Notes under the pieces: model-generated
Databases searched by the model: none
Told to the model about the DNA's origin: nothing
What the model saw: the letters and a program-made list of their open reading frames with translations, nothing else
Assembly: GCF_003148805.1 (NCBI RefSeq)
Contig: NZ_QGGX01000004.1
Location: 1-64,000 of the forward strand
Length of the DNA stretch: 64,000 bases
DNA from: Aminobacter sp. AP02
GTDB lineage: Bacteria; Pseudomonadota; Alphaproteobacteria; Rhizobiales; Rhizobiaceae
Reading direction: 5' to 3'
Position numbers and translations under genes: made by a program
In this document: positions 43,536-53,852 of the stretch, piece after piece
How positions within the stretch are numbered: position 1 is the first letter of the stretch
Layout: every line of letters begins with the position of its first letter

Positions 43536-44399
43536 ATGATCCCAGGCCCGTTCGGCTATCACAGGCCAGAAACTGTTGCCGATGCCGTCAAGCTCCTCGC
43601 TTCTCTCGGCGACGAGGCGCGGCCGCTGGCTGGTGGCCACAGCCTGATACCGATGATGAAACTGCGCCTTGCCACGCCGGGCCATCTGGTCGATCTGCAC
43701 CGTATTCCCAATCTAAAAGGCATCCGGAACGACGGTGGCAAGGTCACCATTGGCGCTATGACCACGCAGCACGAACTGCTGGCCTCGGACGTGGTCGCAA
43801 AGGCTCTGCCCATCCTGATGGAGGCAGCGCTGTTGATTGCCGACCCGCAGGTTCGCTATCGTGGCACGATCGGCGGCAACGTCGCCAACGGTGATCCGGG
43901 CAACGACATGCCCGCAATGATGATGACCCTAGGCGCGAGCTATGTGCTGGAAGGTTCTGCTGGCGCCCGCACGGTCGCTGCCACCGACTTCTACCAGGGC
44001 GCCTACTTCACCGCGCTCGATCCCGGCGAGATACTGACCGAGATCTCGATCCCCACGCCTGCCACCGGTCACGGCTATGCATATGAGAAGCTGAAGCGGA
44101 AGGTTGGCGACTATGCCACTGCTGCCGCGGCCGTGGTCCTGACCATGACGGGCGGCAAGGTCGCAACGTGCTCGATCGGGCTCACCAACCTGTCCGAAAC
44201 CCCGCTGCTCGCAACTGACGCGGCCAAAGCCGTCATTGGAACCAGCCTCGACGACGGCTCTCTCAAAGCGGCAGCAGCGGCCGCGGAGCAGATCATGTCG
44301 CCGGCCGCAGACGCGCGCGGACCGGTCGAATACCGGAAACATGTCGGCGGGATCATGGTGATGCGCGCACTGAAGCGCGCTGCACAGCGCGCGGTTTGA
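43536..44399 (+). CDS. coxM: Carbon monoxide dehydrogenase medium (FAD) subunit CoxM
   Basis: This 287-residue flavoprotein subunit moves electrons from the iron-sulfur subunit to the respiratory chain. It begins MIPGPFGYHRPETVADAV, like known CoxM, with FAD-binding ARPLAGGHSLIPMMK (about 31-45) and YRGTIGGNVANGDPGND. ATG 43536 has a GGAGGAG ribosome site. It follows coxC after 186 bases, so it may have its own promoter, and coxS follows after 12 bases. Confidence 0.97.
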   Translation: MIPGPFGYHRPETVADAVKLLASLGDEARPLAGGHSLIPMMKLRLATPGHLVDLHRIPNLKGIRNDGGKVTIGAMTTQHELLASDVVAKALPILMEAALLIADPQVRYRGTIGGNVANGDPGNDMPAMMMTLGASYVLEGSAGARTVAATDFYQGAYFTALDPGEILTEISIPTPATGHGYAYEKLKRKVGDYATAAAAVVLTMTGGKVATCSIGLTNLSETPLLATDAAKAVIGTSLDDGSLKAAAAAAEQIMSPAADARGPVEYRKHVGGIMVMRALKRAAQRAV

Positions 44400-44411
44400 G
44401 GAGGCATGAAG

Positions 44412-44912
44412 ATGGCGAAGACCCATGTGACGATGAAGGTCAACGGCAACGAGGTCGAGGGTCTCGTGGAGCCGCGCCTGCTGCTGGTGCATTTTATCCG
44501 CGACAACCTGCAACTCACCGGCACCCACATAGGTTGCGAGACGACGCATTGCGGCGCCTGCACCATCGATATCGATGGTATGTCGGTGAAGAGTTGCACC
44601 ATGTTCGCTGTTCAGGCTGACGGGGCCGATATCCTTACCATAGAAGGTGTTGCCAACGCCGACGGCACGCTGTCGGCCGTTCAGGAGGGGTTCCGCGCAA
44701 TGCACGGGCTGCAATGCGGCTTCTGCACGCCCGGCATGATCGTGCGTGCGCACCGGCTTCTCCAGGAAAATCCGAGCCCAAGCGAAGAAGACATCCGCAT
44801 GGGCATTTCCGGCAACCTTTGCCGATGCACCGGCTATCAGAACATCGTCAAAGCCATCCAGTACGCAGCCGCCAAGATCAATGGCACCGAATTCAAGGAG
44901 GCTGCGGAATGA
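44412..44912 (+). CDS. coxS: Carbon monoxide dehydrogenase small (2Fe-2S) subunit CoxS
   Basis: This 166-residue subunit carries two [2Fe-2S] clusters. The N-terminal plant-ferredoxin-type site is [15 protein letters not shown] and the C-terminal four-helix site is [10 protein letters not shown] plus [16 protein letters not shown] 44412 (MAKTHV) has the better-spaced GAGG site; ATG 44406 would sit almost on the ribosome site. Its stop overlaps the coxL start (ATGA). Confidence 0.97.
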   Translation: MAKTHVTMKVNGNEVEGLVEPRLLLVHFIRDNLQLTGTHIGCETTHCGACTIDIDGMSVKSCTMFAVQADGADILTIEGVANADGTLSAVQEGFRAMHGLQCGFCTPGMIVRAHRLLQENPSPSEEDIRMGISGNLCRCTGYQNIVKAIQYAAAKINGTEFKEAAE

Positions 44913-47326
44913 ACGACATGGCTCCCACGCGCGAACAGCGCGAAGCGAAACTGGAAGGCATGGGTTGCAAGAGAAAACGCGTCGAGGACGCGCGTTTCAC
45001 CCAAGGCAAGGGCAATTATGTCGACGACCTGAAGCTGCCCGGAATGCTGCACGGCGATTTCGTCCGCTCGCCCTATGCTCACGCGCGGGTCAAGTCGATC
45101 AACACGGAGGCGGCGCTGAAGGTGCCAGGCGTGCTGGCGGTGATAACGGCCGAAACATTGAAGACCGTCAATCTCGCCTGGATGCCGACGCTGGCTGGTG
45201 ATGTGCAGATGGTGCTGGCCGACGGCAAGGTTCTCTTCCAGAATCAGGAAGTGGCTTTCGTTGTGGCGACGGACCGTTACGCGGCCGACGACGGCATCAA
45301 CGCCGTCGACGTGGAGTATGAGGCACTGCCGGTCGTCATCGATCCGTTCCACGCCATGGACGCGGACGCACCAGTGCTGCGTGAAGATATTGCCGGCAAG
45401 ATGACTGGCGCGCACGGTCCACGTAAGCATGCCAACCACATCTTTGAATGGAGTGTCGGCGACAAGGACCTGACTGACGTGGCGTTCCGCAAGGCGGACG
45501 TGTCGATCAAGGAAATGCTCTCCTACCAGCGCGTCCATCCATGCCCGCTAGAAACATGCCAGTGCGTCGCTTCCTTTGACAAGGTCAGTGGCGATCTGAC
45601 CATCTGGGGCACTTTCCAGGCACCACATGTCATCCGAACGGTCGTGGCGCTTATCGCCAGCCTACCCGAGCAGAAGATCCACGTCATATCGCCAGATGTC
45701 GGCGGCGGCTTTGGCAACAAGGTCGGAGCCTACCCCGGCTACATCTGCGCCGCCGTTGCATCCATCGTCACCGGAAAACCGGTGAAATGGGTCGAGGACC
45801 GGATCGAGAACCTGACGTCGACTTCGTTTGCTCGCGACTATCACATGACAACCGAGATCGCCGCGACCAAGGAAGGCAAGGTCACAGGTCTGCGCGTCCA
45901 TGTGCTTGCGGACCATGGCGCCTTCGACGCCTGCGCTGACCCCTCGAAATGGCCGGCGGGCTTCTTCAATATCGTCACCGGCTCCTACGATTTTCCTACA
46001 GCGCATGTGTGCGTCGACGGCATCTATTCCAACAAGGCCCCAGGCGGCGTTGCCTATCGCTGTTCGTTCCGGGTCACTGAGGCGTCTTACTGCATCGAGC
46101 GCGGCATGGACATCCTGGCCCAAAAGCTTGGCATGGACCCCGCCGAATTGCGGCTCAAAAATTTCATCAGGCCGGAGCAGTTTCCCTACCAGTCGGCGCT
46201 CGGCTGGGAATACGATTCAGGCGACTACGCCACCGCCATGAAGAAGATGATGGAGAGCGTCCAATATGCAGAACTGCGTAAGGAACAGGCGATAAAGCGC
46301 GAGGCCTTCAAACTTGGCGAAACGCGCGAGGTCATGGGCATCGGTGTTTCCTTCTTCACCGAGATCGTTGGCGCCGGCCCGTCGAAGAATTGCGACATCC
46401 TCGGCATCGCCATGTTCGACAGTTGCGAGATCAGGTTGCACCCGACCGGCGCGGGCATTGCGCGCGTCGGCACCAAAAGCACCGGCCAGGGCCACGAGAC
46501 GACCTGGGCGCAGATCATAGCAACCGAGATCGGTATTCCGGCCGACAGGATCATGGTTGAGGAGGGCAATACCGATACCGCACCTTATGGTCTTGGTACC
46601 TATGGCTCGCGCTCGACGCCGGTTGCAGGTGCTGCGATCGCCACGGCCGCACGAAAGATCAAGGCCAAGGCGCAGATGATCGCCGCCTACAGGCTCGAGG
46701 TTCACGAGGACGACCTGGAATGGGACATAGACGGCTTCCGCGTGAAAGGCCTGCCTGAAAAGACTATGTCGATGAAGGACATCTGCTGGGCGGCATATAA
46801 TTCTGTGCCCCCGGGTATGGAGCCGGGGCTGGAGGCGGTCAGCTACTATGATCCGCCCAACATGACCTATCCGTTCGGCGCCTACATCTGCGTGATGGAT
46901 ATCGACGTCGATACCGGGGTCTACAAGGTGCGTCGCTTCTATGCGCTCGACGATTGCGGCACGCGCATCAACCCGATGATCATCGAGGGGCAGGTGCATG
47001 GCGGCCTGACTGAAGCCTTCGCAATCGCGATGGGTCAGGAAATCCGCTACGACGAGACAGGCAATGTCGTGACTGGGTCGTTCATGGATTTCTTCATGCC
47101 GACCGCGGTCGAGACGCCGCACTGGGAAACTGACTTCACTGTGACACCCTCGCCGCATCATCCCATCGGCGCGAAGGGCGTCGGCGAAAGCCCCAATGTC
47201 GGAGGCGTGCCGGCTTTCTCCAACGCCGTCAACGATGCCTTCGCCTTCCTCGGATCGACGCATATCCAGATGCCGCATGACTACTGGCGGAACTGGCAAG
47301 CGGCAAAAACGCTGGGGGTCGTGTAG
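44909..47326 (+). CDS. coxL: Form I carbon monoxide dehydrogenase large (Mo-Cu) subunit CoxL
   Basis: This 805-residue catalytic subunit oxidises CO to CO2 at a Mo-S-Cu site. The diagnostic active-site loop AYRCSFR is at 382-388 with the copper-binding Cys at 385 (codon 46061-46063), so this is a true form I enzyme and not the AYRGAGR form II group. Other features are [14 protein letters not shown], the cofactor-binding DVGGGFGNK, and the C-terminal [10 protein letters not shown] carrying the catalytic glutamate. Length matches characterised CoxL. It is the centre of the cox operon. Confidence 0.98.
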   Translation: MNDMAPTREQREAKLEGMGCKRKRVEDARFTQGKGNYVDDLKLPGMLHGDFVRSPYAHARVKSINTEAALKVPGVLAVITAETLKTVNLAWMPTLAGDVQMVLADGKVLFQNQEVAFVVATDRYAADDGINAVDVEYEALPVVIDPFHAMDADAPVLREDIAGKMTGAHGPRKHANHIFEWSVGDKDLTDVAFRKADVSIKEMLSYQRVHPCPLETCQCVASFDKVSGDLTIWGTFQAPHVIRTVVALIASLPEQKIHVISPDVGGGFGNKVGAYPGYICAAVASIVTGKPVKWVEDRIENLTSTSFARDYHMTTEIAATKEGKVTGLRVHVLADHGAFDACADPSKWPAGFFNIVTGSYDFPTAHVCVDGIYSNKAPGGVAYRCSFRVTEASYCIERGMDILAQKLGMDPAELRLKNFIRPEQFPYQSALGWEYDSGDYATAMKKMMESVQYAELRKEQAIKREAFKLGETREVMGIGVSFFTEIVGAGPSKNCDILGIAMFDSCEIRLHPTGAGIARVGTKSTGQGHETTWAQIIATEIGIPADRIMVEEGNTDTAPYGLGTYGSRSTPVAGAAIATAARKIKAKAQMIAAYRLEVHEDDLEWDIDGFRVKGLPEKTMSMKDICWAAYNSVPPGMEPGLEAVSYYDPPNMTYPFGAYICVMDIDVDTGVYKVRRFYALDDCGTRINPMIIEGQVHGGLTEAFAIAMGQEIRYDETGNVVTGSFMDFFMPTAVETPHWETDFTVTPSPHHPIGAKGVGESPNVGGVPAFSNAVNDAFAFLGSTHIQMPHDYWRNWQAAKTLGVV

Positions 47327-47510
47327 CGGCTATCTTCATGTCTCGACACGACAATCCGTCTCCCGACAGAAACCGCCTCCGGGTGAACGGTGGCAGTAAC
47401 GATGCTGGCGCCAACGCCAGTGATCTCCTTGTCTTCTTTGCCGGTCGAAACTGGACTGAAAAAGTGGAGGAACAACGCAAGGTCAAGCCAACTATTGCGG
47501 GGGTGGGGCC

Positions 47511-48407
47511 ATGACGCTCTCGCGCGACCAGATCGCCTCTCGCCTCGCCGAAGCAGGCTACATCGCCGATACTGAACTGGCGACCGCCGTCTCGCTTATG
47601 CAGTTGCTAAAACGCCCGTTGCTGCTTGAGGGCGAAGCGGGGGTCGGCAAAACGGAGGTCGCAAAGGCACTGGCCTTAGTCCATGGGACGGAGTTGATCC
47701 GGTTGCAATGTTACGAAGGCCTGGACCAGTCGGCGGCGCTCTATGAATGGAACTATCAGCGGCAGCTTCTGGCGATCGAGGCGCATAAAACTCGTATTGA
47801 GGCCGAAAGAGAACCTAGCGCTTCGGAAATCGAAGACCAGATATTCTCTGAAAAATACCTGATGGAACGGCCGCTGCTTGCCGCAATCCGTCGCGAGACA
47901 CCTCCTGTGCTGCTGATTGACGAGGTCGACCGCGCCGACGAGGAGTTTGAAGCCTTCCTGTTTGAACTGCTGTCCGACTGGCAAGTCTCGATCCCCGAGC
48001 TCGGGACGATCGAGGCGGTGACAGTTCCCCATGTCGTGCTGACATCAAATGGCACACGTGAGCTCTCCGACGCGCTGCGCCGCCGCTGCCTCTACCACTA
48101 TGTCGATTATCCCGACGTCGACCGTGAGGCGCGCATCATCTCCGCGCACATTCCCGATGCTGGTGCTGGCCTGTCGCTGCAGATCGCCAGGATGGTCGAA
48201 AAAATCCGCAAGGAAGATCTACGGAAGGTTCCAGGCGTCGCCGAGACATTGGATTGGGCGGCGGCGTTGGTCGGGCTCGACGTGCGCGATCTCCATGACC
48301 AGCCCGAGATGGTCCACGATACGCTGATGTGCCTTCTCAAGACCCGCCAAGACAAGGCACGGTTCAAGCGGGAAGTTACCCAACGCTTGTTGGGGAGGGT
48401 GGCATGA
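47511..48407 (+). CDS. coxD: CoxD, MoxR-type AAA+ ATPase for CODH maturation
   Basis: This 298-residue ATPase is needed to build the [CuSMoO2] site after CoxL is made. Walker A GEAGVGKTEVAKA is near residue 41, Walker B PVLLIDEVDRADEEFE near 129, and sensor TSNGTREL near 178. It lies 184 bases after coxL and overlaps coxE (ATGA). Its partnership with the vWA protein CoxE parallels NorQ-NorD in this same window. Confidence 0.96.
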   Translation: MTLSRDQIASRLAEAGYIADTELATAVSLMQLLKRPLLLEGEAGVGKTEVAKALALVHGTELIRLQCYEGLDQSAALYEWNYQRQLLAIEAHKTRIEAEREPSASEIEDQIFSEKYLMERPLLAAIRRETPPVLLIDEVDRADEEFEAFLFELLSDWQVSIPELGTIEAVTVPHVVLTSNGTRELSDALRRRCLYHYVDYPDVDREARIISAHIPDAGAGLSLQIARMVEKIRKEDLRKVPGVAETLDWAAALVGLDVRDLHDQPEMVHDTLMCLLKTRQDKARFKREVTQRLLGRVA

Positions 48408-49609
48408 TCGGCTGTGCTCCTTCCCTGACACCTGAGGAGATGGACGAGGTTGCGCAATTCGTTTCGCATAAACTTGCGGCCTTCCTCACAATCCTGCGCG
48501 ATAACGCTTTCGCGGTAGGCCTGCGGGAGGGCCAGGACGCGGCAGCCCTGATGGCTTCAAGCTATGCGCAAACCCCCGGGCTCTTGCGATCGGCGTTCAA
48601 ACACCTGTTTGCGGCGCGGAAGTCCGATTGGGAAAAGTTCGACGGCCTGTTCGATGCGTTCTGGCTGGGCAAACGCATCCGCTCGCGCTCGTTGACCAGC
48701 GGTTCAGCAGCGCAGCAGCGCAATCCATTAGTCAAGGCCCTCCAGGACCAGACGGCAAATGCCAACACGCAACTGCCGGACCAGGCTGTTGGTGGCGACG
48801 AGCCCGGCGCCGACGACCGCAGTGGCGAGGGCCGCAGGGAAGGGGCTTCGCATGCGGAAAATCTCGCTGAGACGGATTTCCGGAAAATCGCTGACCCGGC
48901 TCAGATGGCTGCGGCGCATGACATCGCAGCACGGCTTGCGCGGGCAATGCGCTCCAGGCTTAGCCGCCGCGACCTTGCTCGCCGCCGAGGAACTCGGCTG
49001 GATTTGCGCCGCACCATCCACAAGAACATCACTCATGGTGGCGTTCCGGTCAGCTTGGTGAAGCGCTGGCGCAAGGACAAGCCGCTCAGATTGGTGGTCC
49101 TGCTCGACGCGTCGGGCTCCATGAGCATGTATACCGCTGTCTTCCTGCGCTTCATTCACGGCGTGCTCGACGAGTTTCGCGAGGCCGAGGCGTTTTTGTT
49201 TCACACGCGGCTCGTCCATGTCTCCGATGCGATGAAGGAGCGCGACGCCCAGCGGGCGCTCGATCGGCTGTCCATGATGGCTCAAGGCGCCGGTGGCGGC
49301 ACAAGGATTGGCGAGAGCCTTGCGAGCTTCAACCGTTGGCATGCAGCACGCACGATCCATTCGCGCACATGCGTGATGATTGTCTCCGATGGCTACGAGA
49401 CGGGTGACGCTGCCCTGCTCGGCCGCGAGATGGCGCAACTGGGCAGGCGCTGTCGCCGCATCGTCTGGCTCAATCCGATGATGGGGTGGGATGGTTACGC
49501 ACCCGAGGCTGCGGGCATAAAGGCCGCGCTCCCGCATATCGAACTCTATGCGCCGGCGCATACGCTGCAAAGCCTCGCCGCGCTCGAACCGTATCTCGCA
49601 AGGCTCTGA
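48404..49609 (+). CDS. coxE: CoxE, von Willebrand factor A domain protein
   Basis: This 401-residue protein works with CoxD in inserting sulfur and copper into CODH. A helical N-terminal half is followed by a vWA domain from about residue 230, with MIDAS motif VVLLDASGSMSMY and a later VSDGYETGD. ATG 48404 overlaps the coxD stop and has a GGGAGGG site. It ends 16 bases before coxF. Confidence 0.96.
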   Translation: MIGCAPSLTPEEMDEVAQFVSHKLAAFLTILRDNAFAVGLREGQDAAALMASSYAQTPGLLRSAFKHLFAARKSDWEKFDGLFDAFWLGKRIRSRSLTSGSAAQQRNPLVKALQDQTANANTQLPDQAVGGDEPGADDRSGEGRREGASHAENLAETDFRKIADPAQMAAAHDIAARLARAMRSRLSRRDLARRRGTRLDLRRTIHKNITHGGVPVSLVKRWRKDKPLRLVVLLDASGSMSMYTAVFLRFIHGVLDEFREAEAFLFHTRLVHVSDAMKERDAQRALDRLSMMAQGAGGGTRIGESLASFNRWHAARTIHSRTCVMIVSDGYETGDAALLGREMAQLGRRCRRIVWLNPMMGWDGYAPEAAGIKAALPHIELYAPAHTLQSLAALEPYLARL

Positions 49610-49625
49610 CGGAGACGTTTTGGCC

Positions 49626-50450
49626 ATGACCGCTCATGTCGATGTAATGGACCTCGTATCCCGGCTTAAAGCTGCCGAGCAGGCTTTTGTCTTGGCCACC
49701 GTCGTGCGGACCGTTTCGGTAACGGCTGCGAAAGCAGGTGCCAAGGCGGTTATCCGGCCGGACGGTGTCATGGTCGCCGGCTGGATCGGCGGCGGTTGTG
49801 CAAAAGGGGCTGTGCTGAAGGCCGCGCGCGAGGCGCTGGCCGACGGCAAGTCGCGACTGGTGTCGGTCCAGCCCGAGGACCTTTTGGCCGAACTCGGGGT
49901 CAAGCCGGGTGAAAACCGGCAGGGCGTGAACTTCGCCAGGAACATGTGCCCAAGCCAGGGCACGATGGACATTTTCGTCGAGCCAATGCTGCCGCACCCT
50001 TCGTTGGTCATATTGGGTGCCAGCCCGGTGGCGCTGGCGCTTGCCGAACAGGCCCGGCCGCTCGGCTACCACGTCACCGTAGCAGTGCCTGCCGCCGATA
50101 TGTCGACCACGCCCGATGCAGACGTTGTGATCGACGGCTTCGCGCTCGACGAACTTCACGAGGCGCAGCGCTTCGTAGTCGTTTCCACGCAAGGCAAGGG
50201 CGACGAAGCCGCGCTCAAGTCCGCGCTGCATGTTCAGGCAGGGTATCGGGCTTTTGTCGGCAGCCGCCGCAAGATGGGGTCGTTGCGCGAAAAACTTCTG
50301 CAAGAGGGCATTGAAGCCGCCGCTCTCGACGCCGTCAAAGCCCCAGCCGGTCTCGATCTCGGTGCCATCACTCCCGAAGAAATCGCACTTTCTATCCTCG
50401 CAGAAGTGACGGCCGCGCGCCGCCGTGGCCAACGCGGCAACCTGAGCTAA
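49626..50450 (+). CDS. coxF: CoxF, XdhC/CoxI-family molybdenum-enzyme maturation protein
   Basis: This 274-residue protein of the XdhC/CoxF group probably handles the molybdenum cofactor for CODH. The N-terminal domain has GVMVAGWIGGGCAKGAVLKAAREAL, and the C-terminal Rossmann part has LVILGASPVALALAEQARPLGY and FVGSRRKMGSL. It ends the operon here; coxG, coxB, coxH, coxI and coxK homologues are not in the window. Confidence 0.93.
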   Translation: MTAHVDVMDLVSRLKAAEQAFVLATVVRTVSVTAAKAGAKAVIRPDGVMVAGWIGGGCAKGAVLKAAREALADGKSRLVSVQPEDLLAELGVKPGENRQGVNFARNMCPSQGTMDIFVEPMLPHPSLVILGASPVALALAEQARPLGYHVTVAVPAADMSTTPDADVVIDGFALDELHEAQRFVVVSTQGKGDEAALKSALHVQAGYRAFVGSRRKMGSLREKLLQEGIEAAALDAVKAPAGLDLGAITPEEIALSILAEVTAARRRGQRGNLS

Positions 50451-50475
50451 GGAGTATCCATTCGGCACGAGCCCG

Positions 50476-50489
50476 TTGGCAGGTGCCAA
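50476..50489. promoter_or_regulatory. Palindrome TTGGCA-GG-TGCCAA after coxF
   Basis: A perfect 6-bp inverted repeat with a 2-base spacer lies 25 bases after coxF. It could be an operator or part of a weak terminator; no T-run follows. The rest of 50451-50732 shows no gene. Confidence 0.3.
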
Positions 50490-50732
50490 GTATCCAAGTC
50501 CTGCCAGGGACTAGTCTTGTTGCCGCTCAATGATGTTAGATGCTTCGGCTAGAAAGGAGTCGGAGAATCTCAAAGCTGACTGTAGCAAGAAATGATGTCT
50601 TGTTGGGGGTGAGCGCGCTCATTTGGCAAATGGCGCGCAGGTTTGGAATTCCATTGCGGACAGTCGATTTTCATTTGCTGAATGATGTTCGATTGACAGA
50701 CCTTCCTCAAACTATCTAGTTTCATACATGGA

Positions 50733-50905
50733 ATCGGTTCCGCCGCGAGGCGGATGAAAAGGGAACGCGGTGAGGGCCTCGGCCAAATCCGCGACTGCCC
50801 CCGCAACTGTAACCGTTGAGCCTCTTCCACTATGCCACTGACCGCACAGCGCGGTCGGGAAGGCGGAAAAAGGCTGTGACACGGAAGTCAGGAGACCTGC
50901 CCGTT
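50733..50905 (+). promoter_or_regulatory. Cobalamin riboswitch
   Basis: The characteristic cobalamin-riboswitch sequence elements appear in order: GGTTCCGCC, GGCGGATGAAAAGGGAACG near 50750-50768, GCGACTGCCCCCGCAACTGTAA (the B12 box region ends near 50813), GCCACTG near 50834, GGGAAGGC near 50857, and GACACGGAAGTCAGGAGACCTGCC ending near 50902. It lies in the leader of the BtuB-like receptor operon and should switch it off when adenosylcobalamin is abundant. Confidence 0.95.
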
Positions 50906-51099
50906 CCAGTCACCCATGCTTGTCCACGGGGTGTGGTCAAGCGCGGTCGCTCGTGGCGGTGACATCGAAAAGTGTTGCCGCATGCGGAAGGCCGCCGGGT
51001 CAATCTTGTCCCAAAGTCTGCCTGCCGACCTGTCTTGCCTGCGGTTTGGAAACCGGGTGCGATCCTTGTCGCGCCCACCGAACCATTTTGGGGGCAGAA

Positions 51100-52959
51100 T
51101 TGCAGAAACTGATATTTGCCGCCGGCGCTCTCGCGCTGGCCATTCCGACGCAGGCCGAGGCGCAGCAGGCGCCTTCGTCCGACACGACCGTGCTCGACCG
51201 TTTGGTTGTTACCACTCCGCTCCGCCGCGAGGCGTCGCTGCTGCGCTCGACCTCCTCGGTTACCGTCATCAACGAGGACGACATCGCCGGCTCTGCCGCG
51301 CCCGACCTGCCTTCGCTGCTCAAGCGGTACACTGGCGTGTCGATCATCGGCTATGGCGGCCAAGGTGCTGCTTCCAACGTCTATCTTCGCGGCATGTCGG
51401 CAGGCCAGACGCTGGTGCTGGTCAACGGTGTCCGCACAGCTTCGGCAACCAGCGGCACAAGTTCGATCTTTAACATTCCGCTGTCTTCGATCGAGCTGGT
51501 CGAGATCGCCAAGGGCCCACATTCGGCCCAGTATGGTGCCGATGCCATAGGCGGCGTCATCAACATCATCACCAGGCAAGGCGGACAGTGCGCGGACGGC
51601 CGCAACCGCTGCGCGAACGTCACCACAGGCGTTACCCACCCCTGGGGAGGCTACGTCTCGGGCGATTTGCGCGGACGCACCGCCGATGGCGTGGACTATG
51701 CCGTCGGCGGCAGCCTTCTTGGCACGCGCGGCTACGATTTCACCACGCCGCTGGCCTGGGGCCATGAGCCCGACGACGACGGCTTCCTTCAGGGGGCGCT
51801 CAATTTCGCCCTGGCAAAAGACTATGGCTGGGGCAGGTTCTATGCCGACGGCCTTTTCGCCCGCGGCCGCACCCAATACGACGCCTCGTTCCCAGGTGCC
51901 AACGAAGTCGACACCGACACCTTTGCCGGCAAGATTGGCGGGCTGATCAGACACAGCGACAGCTGGTCATCTACCCTGGAGCTGACGAGCAGCCTCGACA
52001 ATTCGACCAATTTCCGCAGTGGTGTTGCAGGAGATAGCGAGTTCGATACCAAACGCCACGGTATCTTCGCCTCGACCGAAAAAAACTTCGATACGGGTGA
52101 TGTCACGCACGTTGTCGTTGGCGGCGCCGAAGCCTACCGCGAAAACGTCGATTCAACGGTCAATTTCGACGTCACATCGCGCAATCTCGCGGCTGTTTTC
52201 GGTCAATACTCGGTCGAATATGGCACGCTTACTGTCGATAGCGGCTTGCGCTACGATCACAACGAACAGTTTGGCGATGCGACCACCTATAACATCGGTG
52301 CCAGCTACGAGATCGTGCCGGATTTGGTCGCGCGGGTCTCGTATGGCACAGGGTTTCGCGCGCCAACCTTCAACGATCTTTACTACCCCAACTTTTCAAA
52401 CCCGAACCTGAAACCGGAAAAGTCAAAATCCTACGAAGTTGGGTTCAACTGGCGGCCGACCGAGCAGACCGCAATTGATGCTGCCCTTTATCAAACCTGG
52501 CTGACGGACGCGATTGCCTCCAATCCGCCGACATACCTGCCGTTCAATGTCGCCCGGGCCAAGGTGACAGGATTCGAAGCCACCATCGAGCATGCATTCG
52601 ACCACCGCTGGAGCGGCAAGGCGTCGATCGATTATCGCTCGCCCAAGAATGAGGATACTGGCCGCTACATTCCCTACCGCGACCGGTTCAAGGCCGCAGC
52701 CGAAGTGACCTTCGCTGCAACCGAGAGCCTGAACCTGAATGCCAAGCTGCTCTATGGCGCGGCCCGCTTTGCCAATGCCGCCAATACCGTCAAGCTGCCA
52801 GAATATGTGACGGTGGATTTTCTGGCCAACTACACCTTTGATGCGCGTTCGAGCCTGAAATTCTCGGTCGAGAACCTGCTTGACGAGCAATATTCGACTG
52901 TCACCAACTACCGCGCGCCAGGCCGGACCTTCAATCTGAGCTTCACGCGGGTGTTCTGA
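51100..52959 (+). CDS. btuB: TonB-dependent vitamin B12 receptor, BtuB-like
   Basis: This outer-membrane receptor of about 619 residues imports cobalamin. A signal peptide (LIFAAGALALAIPTQAEA) is followed by a TonB-box-like TVLDRLVVTT, a plug domain (LLKRYTGVSIIGYGGQGAASNVYLRGM, ELVEIAKGPHSAQYGADAIGGVINIIT) and a 22-strand barrel ending LSFTRVF with terminal Phe. There is no ATG near the signal peptide; TTG 51100, with GGGGGC upstream, gives the most natural N terminus, and this choice is uncertain. The riboswitch just upstream supports a cobalamin substrate. Confidence 0.92.
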   Translation: MQKLIFAAGALALAIPTQAEAQQAPSSDTTVLDRLVVTTPLRREASLLRSTSSVTVINEDDIAGSAAPDLPSLLKRYTGVSIIGYGGQGAASNVYLRGMSAGQTLVLVNGVRTASATSGTSSIFNIPLSSIELVEIAKGPHSAQYGADAIGGVINIITRQGGQCADGRNRCANVTTGVTHPWGGYVSGDLRGRTADGVDYAVGGSLLGTRGYDFTTPLAWGHEPDDDGFLQGALNFALAKDYGWGRFYADGLFARGRTQYDASFPGANEVDTDTFAGKIGGLIRHSDSWSSTLELTSSLDNSTNFRSGVAGDSEFDTKRHGIFASTEKNFDTGDVTHVVVGGAEAYRENVDSTVNFDVTSRNLAAVFGQYSVEYGTLTVDSGLRYDHNEQFGDATTYNIGASYEIVPDLVARVSYGTGFRAPTFNDLYYPNFSNPNLKPEKSKSYEVGFNWRPTEQTAIDAALYQTWLTDAIASNPPTYLPFNVARAKVTGFEATIEHAFDHRWSGKASIDYRSPKNEDTGRYIPYRDRFKAAAEVTFAATESLNLNAKLLYGAARFANAANTVKLPEYVTVDFLANYTFDARSSLKFSVENLLDEQYSTVTNYRAPGRTFNLSFTRVF

Positions 52960-53852
52960 TGGGGGATGGCGTGCAAATCAATCAGATCCTGTCTCGCTGT
53001 GCCCGCCTGCGCGCACTGCTGGTCGCACTGTCAGGTTTTGCGTCTGGGCTCGGCTTGCCTGTGGCGGCTGCCGAGCAACCCCGGCGAGTCGTGTCGATGA
53101 ACGTCTGCACCGACCAGCTGGCAATGCTCGTAGCTGCCGAAGGCCAGTTGCATTCGGTCTCCTACCTGGCGCGCGATCCCAACACTTCGGTACTGGCTGA
53201 TAGGACCCATGGCCTGGTCCTAAACCATGGCCTTGCCGAAGAAATATTCCTGATGCGGCCGGACCTGGTGCTCGCTGGCACATACACGACGCGAACAACG
53301 GTAGAGTTGCTCCGGCGGCTTGGCATACGGGTTGAAGAATTCGCCCCAGACAGCTCCATTGCCGACATCAGGTTGAACATCCTTCGCATGGGCGAAGTTC
53401 TCGGCAGAAACGAGCGGGCGGCCGCGCTGGTCGCCGAGCTCGATCAAGGTGTAGCCGAGTTGGCCGGGGCCAAGGCCTCGCAGCGGACGGTCGCGACCTA
53501 TTACGCCAACAGCTACACGTCAGGTAGTGGCACGCTTGTCGACGAGATCGTCAAGCTGTCCGGTCTCGTCAATGTCGCCGACACGCTCGGGCTCAGAGGC
53601 ACAGCGCGGCTGCCGCTGGAGATGCTGGTTCTGGCCAGTCCAGACCTCATTGCCGCCAGCGACGAGAACTATGACGCGCCGGCACTTGCCCAGGCGAACT
53701 TTGTCCATCCGGCCTTTCGCGCGATTGCCGAAAATGGCCGCTCCGTGGCGCTGCCATCCCGCTACACGATCTGTGGCGCACCCTTCACGCTCGAGGCGGC
53801 ACGCCTGCTGCGCGGTGCGGCCAGCAAACTGGACCAGGAAAACGCGAGATGA
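52959..53852 (+). CDS. btuF: Cobalamin ABC transporter periplasmic binding protein, BtuF-like
   Basis: This 297-residue periplasmic binding protein of the helical-backbone (type III) class has a signal region (LRALLVALSGFASGLGLPVAAAE), then RRVVSMNVCTDQLAMLVA typical of BtuF, and the central IFLMRPDLVLAG. It should deliver cobalamin to BtuCD. Its ATG overlaps the receptor stop by one base and its stop overlaps btuC by four. Confidence 0.9.
   Translation: MGDGVQINQILSRCARLRALLVALSGFASGLGLPVAAAEQPRRVVSMNVCTDQLAMLVAAEGQLHSVSYLARDPNTSVLADRTHGLVLNHGLAEEIFLMRPDLVLAGTYTTRTTVELLRRLGIRVEEFAPDSSIADIRLNILRMGEVLGRNERAAALVAELDQGVAELAGAKASQRTVATYYANSYTSGSGTLVDEIVKLSGLVNVADTLGLRGTARLPLEMLVLASPDLIAASDENYDAPALAQANFVHPAFRAIAENGRSVALPSRYTICGAPFTLEAARLLRGAASKLDQENAR

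Noticed and set aside
44909-47326. Assignment of the large subunit as a form II CODH-like or xanthine dehydrogenase-type protein
   Set aside because: The active-site loop is AYRCSFR with a copper-binding Cys, the form I mark, and the neighbours are coxM, coxS, coxD, coxE and coxF.
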